The notes beneath the pieces were generated by a model that saw only the letters and a list, made by a program, of their open reading frames with translations, had not been told where the DNA came from and did not search any database. The translations under genes were made by a program, and so were the position numbers. 64,000 nt of DNA. It comes from Cryptomeria japonica (lineage: Eukaryota > Streptophyta > Pinopsida > Cupressales > Cupressaceae). Where the stretch lies: assembly GCF_030272615.1 (NCBI RefSeq), contig NC_081408.1:604925673-604989672 (forward strand), read 5' to 3'. This document shows, piece after piece, positions 21,766-34,355 of the stretch (its first letter is position 1; every line of letters begins with the position of its first letter).

Positions 21766-24146
21766 AGAAGCACGAGAGGTATGGATAAGTTTGCGGAGGA
21801 AGGATAAGAAGGAGCAGTCGGTACAGTAACAGGTACGTGTTTATATGATTTTCTGAGTTAACATTAAAATTATATCAGCCAGTATATTATATGTATTAAA
21901 GACCAAATATGTGCATCACTGAATATAAATTAAGGTGGATGTTCTTAAACAGATTTATGACAGTTAAAACAAGATGAAAAGGTAAATCATATATATATTC
22001 AGACAACATTAAAATTACAGTATTGTTAGACATAACATATAAAGATATATCTGCGCATAGATCCAAGAATACGTAATACAATCAGATTCAGTTTACACAA
22101 ATTGTTGTAATGCTGTGAATTCATATGATGCTAATAATATAAGGAATAATAAATGGATTGTAATGGAATAGTGACAATAAATGGTTAGTATTGATACAAG
22201 TAATACTAACAGAAAACATTGATGATAACCCAACACGGGGCACTAATGTGATGTAATATAATGTAATAATTATGTCAGATATAATTGATTATCATAATGG
22301 GATGAATTGAATAATGAATGATTCATTGGAAATGAGGGACTCTCTCTTAAGTACACCACTCCATAGTGGATGCCTAACACCTGCCACATGGAGCCAAGAG
22401 GGATGAAGCATCTGCTCTTGGGCTTAAGAGGGAAGGTAGTTGTGATGAGGGGGAATGGCGATAGGATACCTCACTGGGTACGCCACTCCATGATGGATCT
22501 CTTGGACACCCTGTCCAACTAACGTACCCTAGTGTAATAAGGAATTGGATAATTAAGAAAAGCAACTAACCCACAATATAATTTTATCTAACAAATCCGA
22601 CTGTATCTAACAAATATAACAATCTGATTTTATCTAATAAATCTAATACTAATGGTAATTAATACATTAAAATTTACATCACTCAATCAACTTCATTAGT
22701 ATATGTTTCAGTTTATGAGTATTATTTCATATATGTTCTCTAATTTTGTGTTGCAGAAAAACAGTATACAAAGGTAGTCCCATAAACTAAATTACCTGTT
22801 TTAAATTTAGGTAAATTTGGGTTAATTTAAAAGTATAACTAATTAAAGGACATTACAATTATATTGATTCCATAAATACAGTTACAATCTGCCATAAGGG
22901 ATTCTCACACACACTAACACAACCTTGGAAACACCATTTCCTAACTTGCCACAAGAAGCCACATAATGATATCCAGTACAAGAACAAAACTCCTACATGC
23001 TACTCTCACTGTTTTAGATTGCACCCCACATCATACTCGTCGTTGCCTCACTCAGCCTCTCAATCCTCAACCCCTCACTGTTGTGCTTACCTGCTATGCG
23101 TCTAGTCTTTCCCAGTCTCCTTTGCTTGCTTGCAAATGACTTGAAAGTTGATAAACTACATATATATACCCTTCCTTATTTTCCCACATGATTTGTGTTG
23201 GCCTCGAGGTGGCACAAAGCTAGAAATCACATGAAATGTGCTGCTGACTAAAACAATTTCCAATGGAACAACAATGGTAAATCTCCATGCCGTACAACAC
23301 ACCCCTCCAACAGTTATCACAAACTTGCACAAACCCAAAATAACCTGTTGCAAATCAAAACAACTCTAAATGAACATATTGTCAACCTATAGACCCTTCA
23401 CAATCTAAGTCACCAACTTTTGCTCATCCAATCGACCTTGATCATCAACAGAAAATAAAAAACTATAGAATTAGTATCACAACCACAGGAGCTAATTCCT
23501 CAATGCGGTGAAATACACTTTCTTCTACCATCAAAAGTTATTCACAAACTTACACATATACAAACTGTCAAATTAAACCACAATTTCCACTTTCTTAGAC
23601 ATGACGCCACATTTCCACGATGCTCAGGGATGTTGCTCAGGGATGTGCCTGTATCAAGACCATTGCAATCACATATATGGAAAGTTGAAACAAGGCAAGG
23701 ATGCCAATGGAAAACTAAAAGTTTTACTAAGAACAAAAGTATATACTTAATTCAAAATTTGCATTCAGAAATTTGAATATATTGACATAATCCAATTGGG
23801 GATGCTAGTGTGTTCTTCTAGTCCATGGCTATCAAATAGAAAAGAACAATAATTGTTTCTTTCACCAAAAAGCGAATGAAGAGAGACATCCCATCATACA
23901 TCACCGATGCTCCACCATTTATACCAGGAAAATAGGCAAATTTAGCTCGAAAGCTAATATCTAAGGCTCAATCCTTGGAAATGCACTAAAAAGTCACAGT
24001 AAGATAATTAATGCATCTGGCATCCTACCAGTATATCCTGAGGATTCCATAGAAGGCAGTATTTACAGCAGATACACAGGGTAAATCACAAAAAACTGCG
24101 ACATATTTTCCGCAGCAGTTACTCATTGCAGTAAGAAATGAAAAAA
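21766..24146. other. intergenic and probable 3' flank of the PPR gene
   Basis: AT-rich DNA with no supported gene. At about 22353 and 22478 the phrase C(A/G)CCACTCCATxxTGGAT occurs twice, within a more G-rich stretch (22320-22530). From about 22880 to 24146 the sequence is C-rich on the plus strand and has no repeat signature. The part nearest 24147 should hold the PPR 3' untranslated region, but I could not pick a polyadenylation signal. Confidence 0.5.
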
Positions 24147-26318
24147 TCATAATAGTGGATCATCTGGCCATGAACTCCTTGATTGCAACCATGAAATTGC
24201 TGCATCCCTTGTCGTGAAAAACCATCCAATTCTTGTTGTGCTTTTCTCAAAAGGAAACTCTATTTCCCTTAAATGAGATTCAAAGAGAGCTACTAAAGCC
24301 TGTTCAGGAGAGTTTGTGTGACCTCCACGACCCGTCTGGATCCCAAGCGATGGAGGCATTTCTTCCCCAGATTTCTTAGCTTTAGATAGATTGCTTACCC
24401 AATCATCAAAAGCAGTTATTGCAGCTTTAAAGGAAAGGCTTCGTAAATCTAAGCACCATTCCGTAGGTGATTTTGTGTGCAGATTTTGGTAGAGTCCAAA
24501 TCGCATTCCCAGATAGAGCAAATTGAGAGCTCTTTCTCGAAAATTGAAATTGTGACATAGATCAATCAAAGAATTGCAGAATGATCTTTGTACTGTCTTT
24601 GACGCTTGCTTGAGGAAGATTTGAAGTTCTTCTTGGAAAACAGGTAAGTTCATGTCCTCTTCTTGCAGCATCTTGACGAGTAGACCCAGTTTAGGATTGA
24701 CATTTTGAATGCATTCAACAACCTTACCTGTCTCTTCCTTCTCACAGAGAGTGAGAATCCAAAGGAGAGATGAACAGAATTTGTCATCTGGGATGATTCC
24801 TTCGTCAAGAAGGACATTAAATGTCTTCACAAACTCATCAAATCTCTTTGATTTACCATAGCATTGTATAAGGCAAGTATAAACCATCAGACTAGGCCGG
24901 AATCCAGCTTCTTTCATCTCGTTGAACATCCTATTGGCTTCTTCAATCTCTTCTCTCCTTGTATAGAGAGTTATCATGGATGTATAACTCCAGCTATCAG
25001 GCTTACAATCATCTGATTGCCGCATCTCTTTGAAAAGCGTGACAGCCTCCTTCACACAGCCTAGATCAGCAAACATACTCAATAATGTATTGTTAACGGA
25101 CAAGCCCTTGCTCCACCCCTTCTCTTTCATTTTGTTCCATACCTTCAAAGTATCAACTGCCCACCTGGATTTACTGTAGACTCTAATAAGACTGATTAGA
25201 GTTATCCTATTAGGACTCAGTCCCATAGTGATCATCTCATTGAAGAGACTTTTAGCCACTGATGGTTTCCCTATTTTAGCTAGCATGTTAAACATTATAT
25301 TATATGCAACCAAATTAGGCCTAACCCCCAATGCTTTCATTTCGTGAAAAGTATTAAGTGCACTATCAAAATCCCCGGATACACTAAAGCATTTTAATAG
25401 GGTACAAAATGCTTTCATATCAGGTCGCCAGCCATCTGTTCTTGCTCGCTCATACAAATTTAAAGCCTCCCGTAATTTACCAGCCCTACCGTAAGCATCT
25501 ATCATTGAAGTAAATGTAACCTCATCAGGCACACACTGACTCTCATTCATTCTCTCAAACCATTCTACAGCCTTGTGGGGAAGATTGCACAGCCTCGCAC
25601 AACTAATGACAGTGGAGCAAGTTATGTTATCAAGCATTATCCCTTGATCCTGCATGTTCTGTAGCAGCTCCTCTACTTTATCCCATTGCCTTCCCCTTCT
25701 CAGAACTTTTATGGTCACATTGTAGGTCACAGTATCCATTTGGAAATCTTTTTTCTTATTGAGCCACTGAAAGAAATAATAGGCCGTCTCCCAGCCATAA
25801 ATATTATTCATGACAACCAAGGCATCACTGGGATTTAGGGTTTCTTCAAAGGAATCCAGGACCTCAAAAATGATATCCTTGCTTGGCTCACAGAAATCTA
25901 GTTTCTTTGCAAGAGCCCGAAGAGCTGCAATTTTAGGGCTCCATGTGTGGTTCTTGCTGTACCTAAGGCGTTGCCTTGGTAAAACTGATATCCTGGGATT
26001 GCTTGGATTGACCCATTTTGATTCGTACTGAGACAAGCCCTGGTGGAGGTCCTGGGCATCATTGAAAGAGGTTTTTGTGTCTAAATTTTCCAAATCAATT
26101 AACTCAACTTGGCCTGTCACAGATGGGTTTGTATCTACTGTTTCAGTTTTTGCATTGCTGCAGGCTATTTGGGAAATGATTGAAGAAGATTTCAATCTCT
26201 GTGGTTTGCATGTAAATTTGAAGTTTGAATTTAATTTGAAATGGGAAGTAATGGGCTGGTGGGTTAGAAAGCAAGTACCTGCTTCTGGAGGGACAGTGAG
26301 TAGTGAATGCAGAGACAT
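24147..26318 (-). CDS. chloroplast PPR-SMR protein (ATP4/SVR7-like)
   Basis: An intron-less 723-residue protein; ATG at 26316-26318, stop TGA at 24147-24149. Residues 1-55 are S/T/K-rich with almost no acidic residues, like a plastid transit peptide. A conserved KWVNP segment follows at 101-105. About nine 35-residue pentatricopeptide repeats run from about 197 to 512, starting V-T-Y-N and including ID-A-YGRAGK, MKALGVRPNL and NEMKEAGFRPSL. Residues 617-707 form a C-terminal SMR-like domain with a CLDLRSLS motif and a TGRGGH turn. The order and C-terminus resemble Arabidopsis ATP4/SVR7 (At4g16390) and SOT1 (At5g46580), which bind plastid RNA and aid processing or translation. By recall the C-terminal 60 residues fit ATP4/SVR7 better; an alignment is needed. 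All repeats are P-type length, with no E or DYW editing domain. The frame is intact, unlike its neighbours. Confidence 0.93.
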   Translation of the reverse strand: MSLHSLLTVPPEAGTCFLTHQPITSHFKLNSNFKFTCKPQRLKSSSIISQIACSNAKTETVDTNPSVTGQVELIDLENLDTKTSFNDAQDLHQGLSQYESKWVNPSNPRISVLPRQRLRYSKNHTWSPKIAALRALAKKLDFCEPSKDIIFEVLDSFEETLNPSDALVVMNNIYGWETAYYFFQWLNKKKDFQMDTVTYNVTIKVLRRGRQWDKVEELLQNMQDQGIMLDNITCSTVISCARLCNLPHKAVEWFERMNESQCVPDEVTFTSMIDAYGRAGKLREALNLYERARTDGWRPDMKAFCTLLKCFSVSGDFDSALNTFHEMKALGVRPNLVAYNIMFNMLAKIGKPSVAKSLFNEMITMGLSPNRITLISLIRVYSKSRWAVDTLKVWNKMKEKGWSKGLSVNNTLLSMFADLGCVKEAVTLFKEMRQSDDCKPDSWSYTSMITLYTRREEIEEANRMFNEMKEAGFRPSLMVYTCLIQCYGKSKRFDEFVKTFNVLLDEGIIPDDKFCSSLLWILTLCEKEETGKVVECIQNVNPKLGLLVKMLQEEDMNLPVFQEELQIFLKQASKTVQRSFCNSLIDLCHNFNFRERALNLLYLGMRFGLYQNLHTKSPTEWCLDLRSLSFKAAITAFDDWVSNLSKAKKSGEEMPPSLGIQTGRGGHTNSPEQALVALFESHLREIEFPFEKSTTRIGWFFTTRDAAISWLQSRSSWPDDPLL

Positions 26319-26644
26319 TGTCTGGTCCTGAATTTCCTATTATCTGAACAGCATTCTTTTCTTCTCGAAACACCCTATTATCTGAAGCAGTAGAGTTGTT
26401 CATTATCGAAACACCCTATCCTCTGAAAAGTTTTAACTACTAATTTATGTTTTCGAGTCTTATTGAATGTCTTATTGAAAAGCGGGGTTGTATTTTGGAT
26501 TCAGATTACATCCAAATAGGTTTAGGTAGTTTCCTTTGAAAAGTTTTAACTACTAATTTATGTTTTCCACTCATTTCAGTCCTATTAGCTTATTTTCTAT
26601 TGAAAAGCCGGATTGTATTTTGGATTCACATTGTATCCAAAGAA
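26319..26644 (-). promoter_or_regulatory. PPR upstream region with two nested duplications
   Basis: Directly upstream of the PPR ATG. TCGAAACACCCTAT occurs at about 26365 and 26405. Further out, about 26421-26519 and 26533-26644 are diverged copies set 112 bp apart, both with AAAAGTTTTAACTACTAA and TTGTATTTTGGATTCA. A core promoter was not identified with confidence. The duplications could carry repeated regulatory sites, or be neutral. Confidence 0.5.
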
Positions 26645-27177
26645 GTTAAAAATCTTACACAATCAAATCTAGAGGCTGTTTTCTTATTGTAATGGATTGT
26701 GGAAATTTGATAGAATTGACAAATAGGTTAGTTTCAATTTTTTTTAATATTTTATTATTAATTACATATACAAACAAATAAGTAAGAAAAATTAAATTAC
26801 ATACTCTATAATTGAGTAAGGGTGAAAAGGTCATTCTTAATATTATTTTCTATTCATTTTTCATCTTATTTTGATTGTTTGTTTCAAACATAATAAATTC
26901 GTGTCTAGTGGTATATTTAGGTGTAAGAATTGGTATATATCATGTATCTAATTAGATTTTTGAGTTCATGTTGTATAATGTTGTGGATCATCTTTCATGT
27001 TTGTTGTTTACTATGTTAAGTCAAAATCTTAAGTGCAAAATTGAATCTAGTTATTGTCAAACTTCAAAATTACAATTTAATCAATCTCTATTAACTTGAG
27101 CATAAAATATGTAAATTGTGGGGATAGGTTGTTATATAAAGGAACAAACCCTAACTCATCCTAGGGCATCCAACATC
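26645..27177. other. intergenic, AT-rich
   Basis: Nothing recognisable between the PPR upstream region and the gypsy element at 27178. No frame above 60 codons. Confidence 0.6.
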
Positions 27178-29603
27178 TGTCATGTTCTCTTTCCAAAAAT
27201 AATAAGTTCGGGACCAATATTAACTTATCCTACTTTTCCATGGGTTAACCAAAGTAGCTAGGGAAAATATTTGTATTCAATATTTATTTTATTATTACTT
27301 AATTCACCTTTTCTAATAAATTAAATATTAAATATATTATTATCCAACTTAAGAAGGGTATTGGAACGTAGGAAGAAATTTTGGTATTGTAAATGGTGAG
27401 GAATGGGGTTCATTAGTCTAAACATGCAAACTAGGAAGTAAACCCATTCACATCAACATACATTAAAGCATAATCAACAAGCCCAACTTCAAACTCTTGG
27501 GAGAGTTGGGCACTATGAACCGATTGTTCTCTTTTGACTTTTGGTATGATTCAATAAGATCAAATGAGAAAATGCAAGAACTAGGTATGAAGATGCAAAT
27601 TTGACAATAATCAATGTAAAAAGTAAGTTACAAAATAGACATGCAAATTTTGAAGATAGATTTGGAAATGGAATTCAAAAAGGAACATGTATCTACAATT
27701 TGAGCCCAAAAGTGTCAATCAATGTGGTTGGGTGCCACTGTCCTTGAAGATGTCTGATGTAAATTTCGTGAACAAATTCCAGATCAGGATGCCCTACAGA
27801 TCATCTCCCTGAAATTTTGTGAAAAAAGTGTTGGACACTATAGCTAAGCTATGGTGACCAACGTTTTCTACTTGGTCAAGATTTAAATTTGTTCCTCAAT
27901 CTACATTTCACAAATCTGTAATCCAAAATTATCATATTTGAATCCTACACATAGAAGAGAGAGAAAATGGTTATGAGTTGTATAGGGGCTTGCCTATGTC
28001 AAACCCATGGTAGGAATTAACCTCCCCTACAATGTAATGATGATCAAAAAGAGAGCTTACCCTTGCAAGGTAGAGGCTAAAAACCTTAAGAAAATGCAGA
28101 ATTGAAATGTTATACCTTCGTTATGGATCTTCTTGCCTTGAAGCCTCATGAAAGGTTGATGTCTCTAGGTAGGTCGATGTTTCTAGGTGGAATTCCATGC
28201 ATACCTTCACTCATGGAGGAAACACATAAACTTGATCATGAATGCCATCTTGAATGCTTGACCTCTCCTTCACTGCCTTGAAAATGTTTGATTGCTTGCT
28301 TAATTGGAATTGATTTTCTTATGAAGAGATGTGATAGATGTTTCAAATGAGGGGATAAGACTTGCTTTTATACTCGACCTCGTGAAACATGTTGAAATTT
28401 TGAAAAAACCTAACATTGGGGAGAGCATTTTCCCAATCAACTTTTTCCAACTATTGGAGAGTTCAAATTTGGGCCCCTTTTGACTGGACCATGTCACTAG
28501 GCGCTCTAGTCCAGGGGAACTAGGATGCTAGGCACTATAGTCCACGAGAACTAGGGTGCTAGATGCCTTAGTACAAACCTCCTAGGCTAAAATTTGGCTA
28601 GGGAGCCTGCAAGGTGTCAAACTTCCAAATTTAGCTATCTTGAGCAAAATCGGTCAGGTCTAGGGGCATGAAGGGAGAAACACCAAAGTGAGCCCCAAAT
28701 GAGTATGAAATTGTATGAGAATATAATTAATGACACTACAAGTACTATTTAATTAATTTATTAAAGGATCCAACATAACAATGATAGTTGTCATAACCTA
28801 TTTTTAGCATCCATTTTAGATAATCTTCCAAAGCAAAGCATTGGATTTTTGGTGCCCATTTTGGGCGTAATGCAAATTGAAAGACAACCTTTATTTATTT
28901 TTGTAACTATTGCATCTTTAATTCTCTCTCACAAAGCTTTATGCTAATGTTCTCATTAGTGGATGAAAACCCATTGGATATTAAAGCTTGTGCATGAAAA
29001 CTCTTGAGTTTCAGGTCGCCAGAATATGAAAACTCTTCGATCATAGAGGTGATTTATCTAGGAATTATATTGGAGCTAAAGGTTGTAGGAGAGTTTGGCA
29101 ATTTTTGCTAGTTTGTTTGCAAGTTTTTCCATTTGTAGTTGTGTCTTTCTAGAGTGTGATTTTTGGTGTCGTTGTTGTGTTCCAAGTATTTTTAATATTT
29201 TTTTTATTGCAAGAGTATTTTTTATTGGCCTTGGGTGTTATATGATTCATCTTTCCATTAGGAGCAATTTTAGCATCTGTAATGTTATTTAAGTTTTAGT
29301 TTTGGGTGATTTTCTTTAAACAAATCCCATAAATTATTGTTGTTAATGGTGGAGTATTTGTTGTCACAGCAACACATTTATATGTTAAAAAACAGAAATT
29401 ATTAATGGACAAATTTTATGGAGTTTATTTTTGCAAGTTAATCAAACCAAGTGAATTAAGTTTCATATTTGTTAATCATCGTAGATTTTAATGAAAACTT
29501 GATTTTCCAAGGTTAAAAGGGTTTGGATATTAGTTTTCTTTGCCAAATTTGTATGGTATTTAATTTAATTAATTTTGCAAAAAATTATTTAAGAGATATT
29601 ACA
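27178..29603 (+). repeat. gypsy-2 5' LTR, interrupted
   Basis: 27178-27388 and about 28726-29603 align with the 3' LTR; the stretch between does not. The LTR ends GATATTACA directly before ATGGTATCAAAGC. The resumption point is uncertain (28726 or 28783), because the adjoining bases are weakly matched. Confidence 0.75.
27389..28725. mobile_element. unclassified insertion inside the gypsy-2 5' LTR
   Basis: About 1.3 kb with no counterpart in the 3' LTR. No terminal inverted repeat, poly-A or target duplication could be paired. The 65-residue minus-strand frame at 28300-28497 has no known domain. It may be a non-autonomous element or a filler from repair. Confidence 0.5.
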
Positions 29604-29616
29604 ATGGTATCAAAGC
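29604..29616 (+). other. gypsy-2 primer-binding site
   Basis: ATGGTATCAAAGC abuts the LTR end. It is a slightly changed form of the initiator-Met tRNA complement TGGTATCAGAGC. Confidence 0.75.
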
Positions 29617-29749
29617 ATGATCTTGGCAACCTACAAGGCTCAATTGATTTATGTTTTTAAGTGCTAAAGGAATTAGATATTGGAAGTGGGAGAAAAGAAT
29701 GTTATCAATTGGTTTTGAATCACAAAAATAAATCATGGCTAATGAAAAA

Positions 29750-31100
29750 ATGGGCAAGGGTAGGGAAGATCCAATAGATTAATGTATATCAATTGTTGAT
29801 AAATTGGCTCTCATTGTAGAGAAAATGTGGTCACAACAAAATAAAAAGAGCTTAGAAATACTGGATGAGAAGGGAGAAATTTTGGAGGGAGGAAATCAGG
29901 GCTCAATTCAAAATCAACAAAGCCAATTTTCTTACCTAATAACAAGGACAAATAATTTGTATCTATTGCTTCAACTGAAAAATCTCTAGTTACAATATCT
30001 AGAACATGGTGTGAAGATTACATTCAGCAATCTAAAGCTTTCAAATTGGTAGTTCAATTTGAGAAAGTCATAAAAAATAAATGAGAAGGATCAAAAGAGA
30101 ATTGAACAAGATCAAAGTGGGAGAGAGATCAAGTGGAAAAATTAGTAAACTCTTAGGACCTACCTTTGATGGTAGCAAAAAGATCTTTGATAGAGCATGG
30201 TTGCAAAAATTGTGAACTTATTTCACTCTCAATCCAATGAAGGAAAATGATGTTATTTAGTATGAAACTTTGCAACTTGATGGAAATGATTCTAAATAGT
30301 GGTATCATGACATAATTACACAAGGCCTTGATCAAGTAAGTACTTTTGAAGGTTTTAGTCAAAGAATTCTTTGATAGATTTGAGCTTAGAGATGAAAAGT
30401 ATTTCAAGGAATTCTCCAAAATAAAAAATAAATTCATAGTCAATGAGCATATGGATAAATTCCAGAATATTTCCATAATGGTTCCTAAAATATCAAAAAA
30501 GAGAATCATCTATATTTTCCTTGAGGGGATTGAGGGACCCTTAAGGATTTTTTCAAAGGTTTTGCACCATCCAATTTATAGGAGGCCATTAGAACAATTG
30601 TACAAAGTTGAACCCTTCATTCCTAAGAAAATTTTGGCACATCAATCTAAGGTTTCTACTATATGGTAGCATAAAGTCCATGGAATAAGACTTTCCATAC
30701 TCCTATACGATAGCAACTAAGATGTTGGATGATGAAGCAAAGAATGAGATTCCCAAGATTCCCAAAATAAGACATTTCATACTCCTATACAATATAGTAC
30801 ACCATTGATAGAAACTAAGAGGTTGGATGATGAAGCAAAGAATGAGATTAAGAGAAAAAAGATAGAGTTTTACTTGCAAAGAGCCACGGGTTTCTTGGCA
30901 AGGGACAATATTAATTTATTGAGGTTGTCTTAGAGTCTAGTTATTATGGGACTAAACAATTTCATGATACAAATATCCTATCCATGAGGAAGAAGAAAAT
31001 TAAATTAGCAAACAAAGTACATTGACAACTTTGTTGAGGGCTCCTAGATACCATTATTTCAGGGTTCATGGGATTTTAGTTGGACAAAGAATGATTACGT
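29750..31100 (+). pseudogene. gypsy-2 gag remnant
   Basis: Fragments fit a Ty3-gypsy Gag: an aromatic W-x-D/W-L-Q-K-like stretch and a Y/F-T-L-N-P at about 30180-30240, a WYHD-like segment at about 30300, and the charged helical part at 30346-30669 (RFELRDEKYFKEFSKI, MDKFQNIS). Stops break every frame. At about 30690-30850 an imperfect internal duplication repeats ACTCCTATAC and TTGGATGATGAAGCAAAG. No clear zinc knuckle remains. Confidence 0.6.
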
Positions 31101-31639
31101 GTGATTAATAGTGGAGAAACCTACAATTTTACTGAGGAGGGTTTGATGATGAAGAAGGATTGAAGACAAAATAATTTAAAGGATTCAATGGCATCATTAC
31201 AAATGGATTCATTATACCTTGCAATAAAGTGATCTAACAACTCAATATTATATTGAGTGATTACAAGGTATGTGGTTTTTAATGCTATTGGGATTGGAGA
31301 AATTGATGTTGTGTTGGGTGTTTTTTTATTGCATTCCATTAGAGGATATTACCAAAATTATCAAACCATGAAGTTTAAGTTTAAATCAGATGGAAAAGAA
31401 GTCATCTCGAGAGGCCTTCCATTAGAGCTCCAAGGGTGGTGACAATGAAGATGATGGAGAGGACGAGTAGCTTGGGTAGTGAGTTTCTTGATTCATGTCA
31501 CAAACTCTTCCAATAGGAAAGATAAATTTTATTTTGAAATTCAAAAAAAATGAATAAGTATAGTGTAGTTTTCAATGATTTGCCTCCAATACCACCTCTA
31601 AATATGAGCTTTCAGCATGTGGTTGAGTTAGAGTAAAAT

Positions 31640-34130
31640 GCCAAACCTCTTATAACTACTATCTATAGACATCCATGAGGTTACGAGGAAGAGATAAAGA
31701 ATACTATCATTGAAAAGTTTTTGGATATGGATTTTATTAGACCAATATCTAGCCTACTTGCATCATCCATAGTACTTGTGAAGAAGGATGGCACTTTAAG
31801 CAAGTGCATAAACTAAAATGGATTAAATAAGATCATTAAGAATAAGTATCCTATTCTAATAATAGATGAATTCATTGATGAGTTGAATGGATCTATTTAC
31901 TTCTCCAAAATTGATTTAAGATCAAAACATTATCAAATGCACATGAGAGAGTAGGATGTTGAGAAGACAACTTTCTGGTGCAACTATGGACATTTTGAGT
32001 TCTTAGTCATGCCCTTTGGCCTCATTAGTTTTCTCTGATTGTTTTCCAATCATGCATGAACAAGGTATTCAATATATAACTCAAAAAAAATGTCTTGGTT
32101 TTATTTGATGATATATTGATATATAGAAAACCTTGAAAGGAACATTTGGAGCATTTAGATACAGTTTTATGAATTTTGGAGTAGCAGTCTTATTATGGTA
32201 AGTTGTCCAAATATGATTTTTGATTGGTTGATATTTTGTATGTGGGTTATAAGCTCCAAAGTTTTTCAAGTTGATCAATACAAGATTCAAGCAATCCTAG
32301 ATAAGTTGGTGGGATTGGCCACCACTAACCAGTCTCACACAGTTGAAATGATTCTTTGGGTCATGTCAAATGTTATTACAGGAGATTTGTAAAAGTATTT
32401 TCTCAACTTTTTATTCCATTAAATAATTTTAAAAAGAAGAGATGCTTTGTATGGTCCAAGGAAGCTAAAAAAAAAATTGTCAAGTTTAAGGAGCTAATGA
32501 GTTCATGCCTACTGCTTGCAATTCTCGATTTTTCTCAACCTTTTGTAGTTGAGTGTGATGCATTGGGAGAAGGTATAGAGGATACCCTAACTAAAAAGGG
32601 ACATCCAATAACATTTGAGAGAAAAAATAAATTAATGAATTAAAAAAAAAGGTATTCAATTTATGATAAGGAGATGTTAACAACTATGCATGCTCTGGAC
32701 AAGTTTAAGTAATATCTAGTTTGTGGGAAATTTGTTGTGAAGACTAGTTACAATAGTTTGAATATTTTATAAATCAAAGGAACTTGAATGACCACATAAA
32801 AAGGGTAAGAAAGTTGCAAGAATATGATTTTAAAATTGAATACATAAAGAGTAACAAAAATGTAGTGGTTAATGCACTTTATATGATGATCGTTTTATAT
32901 TCTTTGTCCACTACTTCAACTAATTGAAAGATCTCTATTATTTTTTAGTATGCTAAGAATTCATTTACTACTAATTTATTGGATGAGTTGGCAGAAAATG
33001 ACAGGTACATAGTGATTGATGGTTTGACTTACGATAAGAACAAGATCCTTTTCGATACCATTATCAAAGATTAAGGAGAATCTATACTAAGATATTTTGA
33101 TGATACACCCTTGGCTGGTCATGAAGGGTATTATAAGACTCGCATGTATATCTGAGAAATATTTTTATGGAAGGATAAAAGTGGATGTGCTCAGACACAT
33201 CAAAGAGTGCATGAGTTCCCAACAAAATAAAGGTGAACATTTTGTTTTGGTCTACTCTAACCACTACTAATTCTTGAATATGAGTGGGAAACCATTTCTA
33301 TGGACTTCATCACAAGATTACTCAAGGTTTAACGTTAATATTGTATTTATGTTGTGGTGGATATGTTGAAAAAGAATGCACATTCTTTTCCTATCGTGTA
33401 TGTATTTAACGCACTCCAAGTAGCAAATTTATTTTCCAAGGAGGTTTTTAGATTGCATGGGTTGCCTAAAAGAATTATCAATGATAGAGGTAGTAGATTT
33501 ATTAGCTCTTTTTGGAAGGATATTTTCCACTTGATAGGTACAAATCTCATACCAAACACAAGCTACCTTCCACGAACATACGGTCAAACATAGATAATTA
33601 ATAAGTTGATAGAGGGATACTTAAAATTAAATTTCAATTTATTAGAAAAATTCTTGGGTGATATGGTTGCATCTTAAAGAGTATTGTTATAATACCTCTC
33701 ATCATATGTCTATTAGTATGACTCCTTTCCGAGATCTTTATGGATATGATGTACTTTATTTTGTTGATTTGTTATTCTCGGATGGTAGAGTGCTTGTAGG
33801 AAATGATCTCATCAATCAAAGATGAGAAATCTTGAGATAACTTAAAGATAATTTACAACATGCACAAAATCAACAAAAAAGGTATACAAATAGGAAGAGA
33901 ACATAGAGAACTTTTGAGGTAGGATATTTGGTTTTTATTAGATTACAACCATACAGAAAGAGTGAATAAGAATAGGGGTATAAATATCAAGCCCAAGTAC
34001 TATGGACCATACAAAATAATCAATCAGATTGGTGAGGTAGCCTATGAATTGGAGCTTTCTCAAGGTAGAGAAATTCATAATATTTTTCATGTGTCTCATG
34101 CATGAAAAAGATTCCTAGACAACAAATTGG
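31640..34130 (+). pseudogene. gypsy-2 pol remnant: RT, RNase H, integrase
   Basis: RT: VKKDGTLSKCIN at about 31780, the YPI-I-DE stretch, FSKIDL at about 31900, MPFGL at about 32010, and the position where the YxDD box is expected at about 32100, which is no longer intact. RNase H: 32356-32643, with the FVVECDALGEGI motif. Integrase: about 33290-33660, with RLHGLPKRIINDRGSRF and SYLPRTYGQT, after which a stop replaces the next residue. A linker follows to about 34130. Frames change repeatedly. Confidence 0.8.
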
Positions 34131-34355
34131 CCCTACAACATATTAATCATCTCTAGATGATGATGAGAAATTATTTTTGATTTCTTAATAACTTTTACAC
34201 ACTAGAAAGACGAGGTTGAGAAACATGAGCATCACAAAGTATTTGATTAAGTGAAAAAAAATATAGTCAAGGATGCTATTTGGGAAGGAACTAAGATTCT
34301 TGAACATCCAAATTTGCATTTCTTGAGAACACGAAATTTTTTGGGAGGGAGGACT

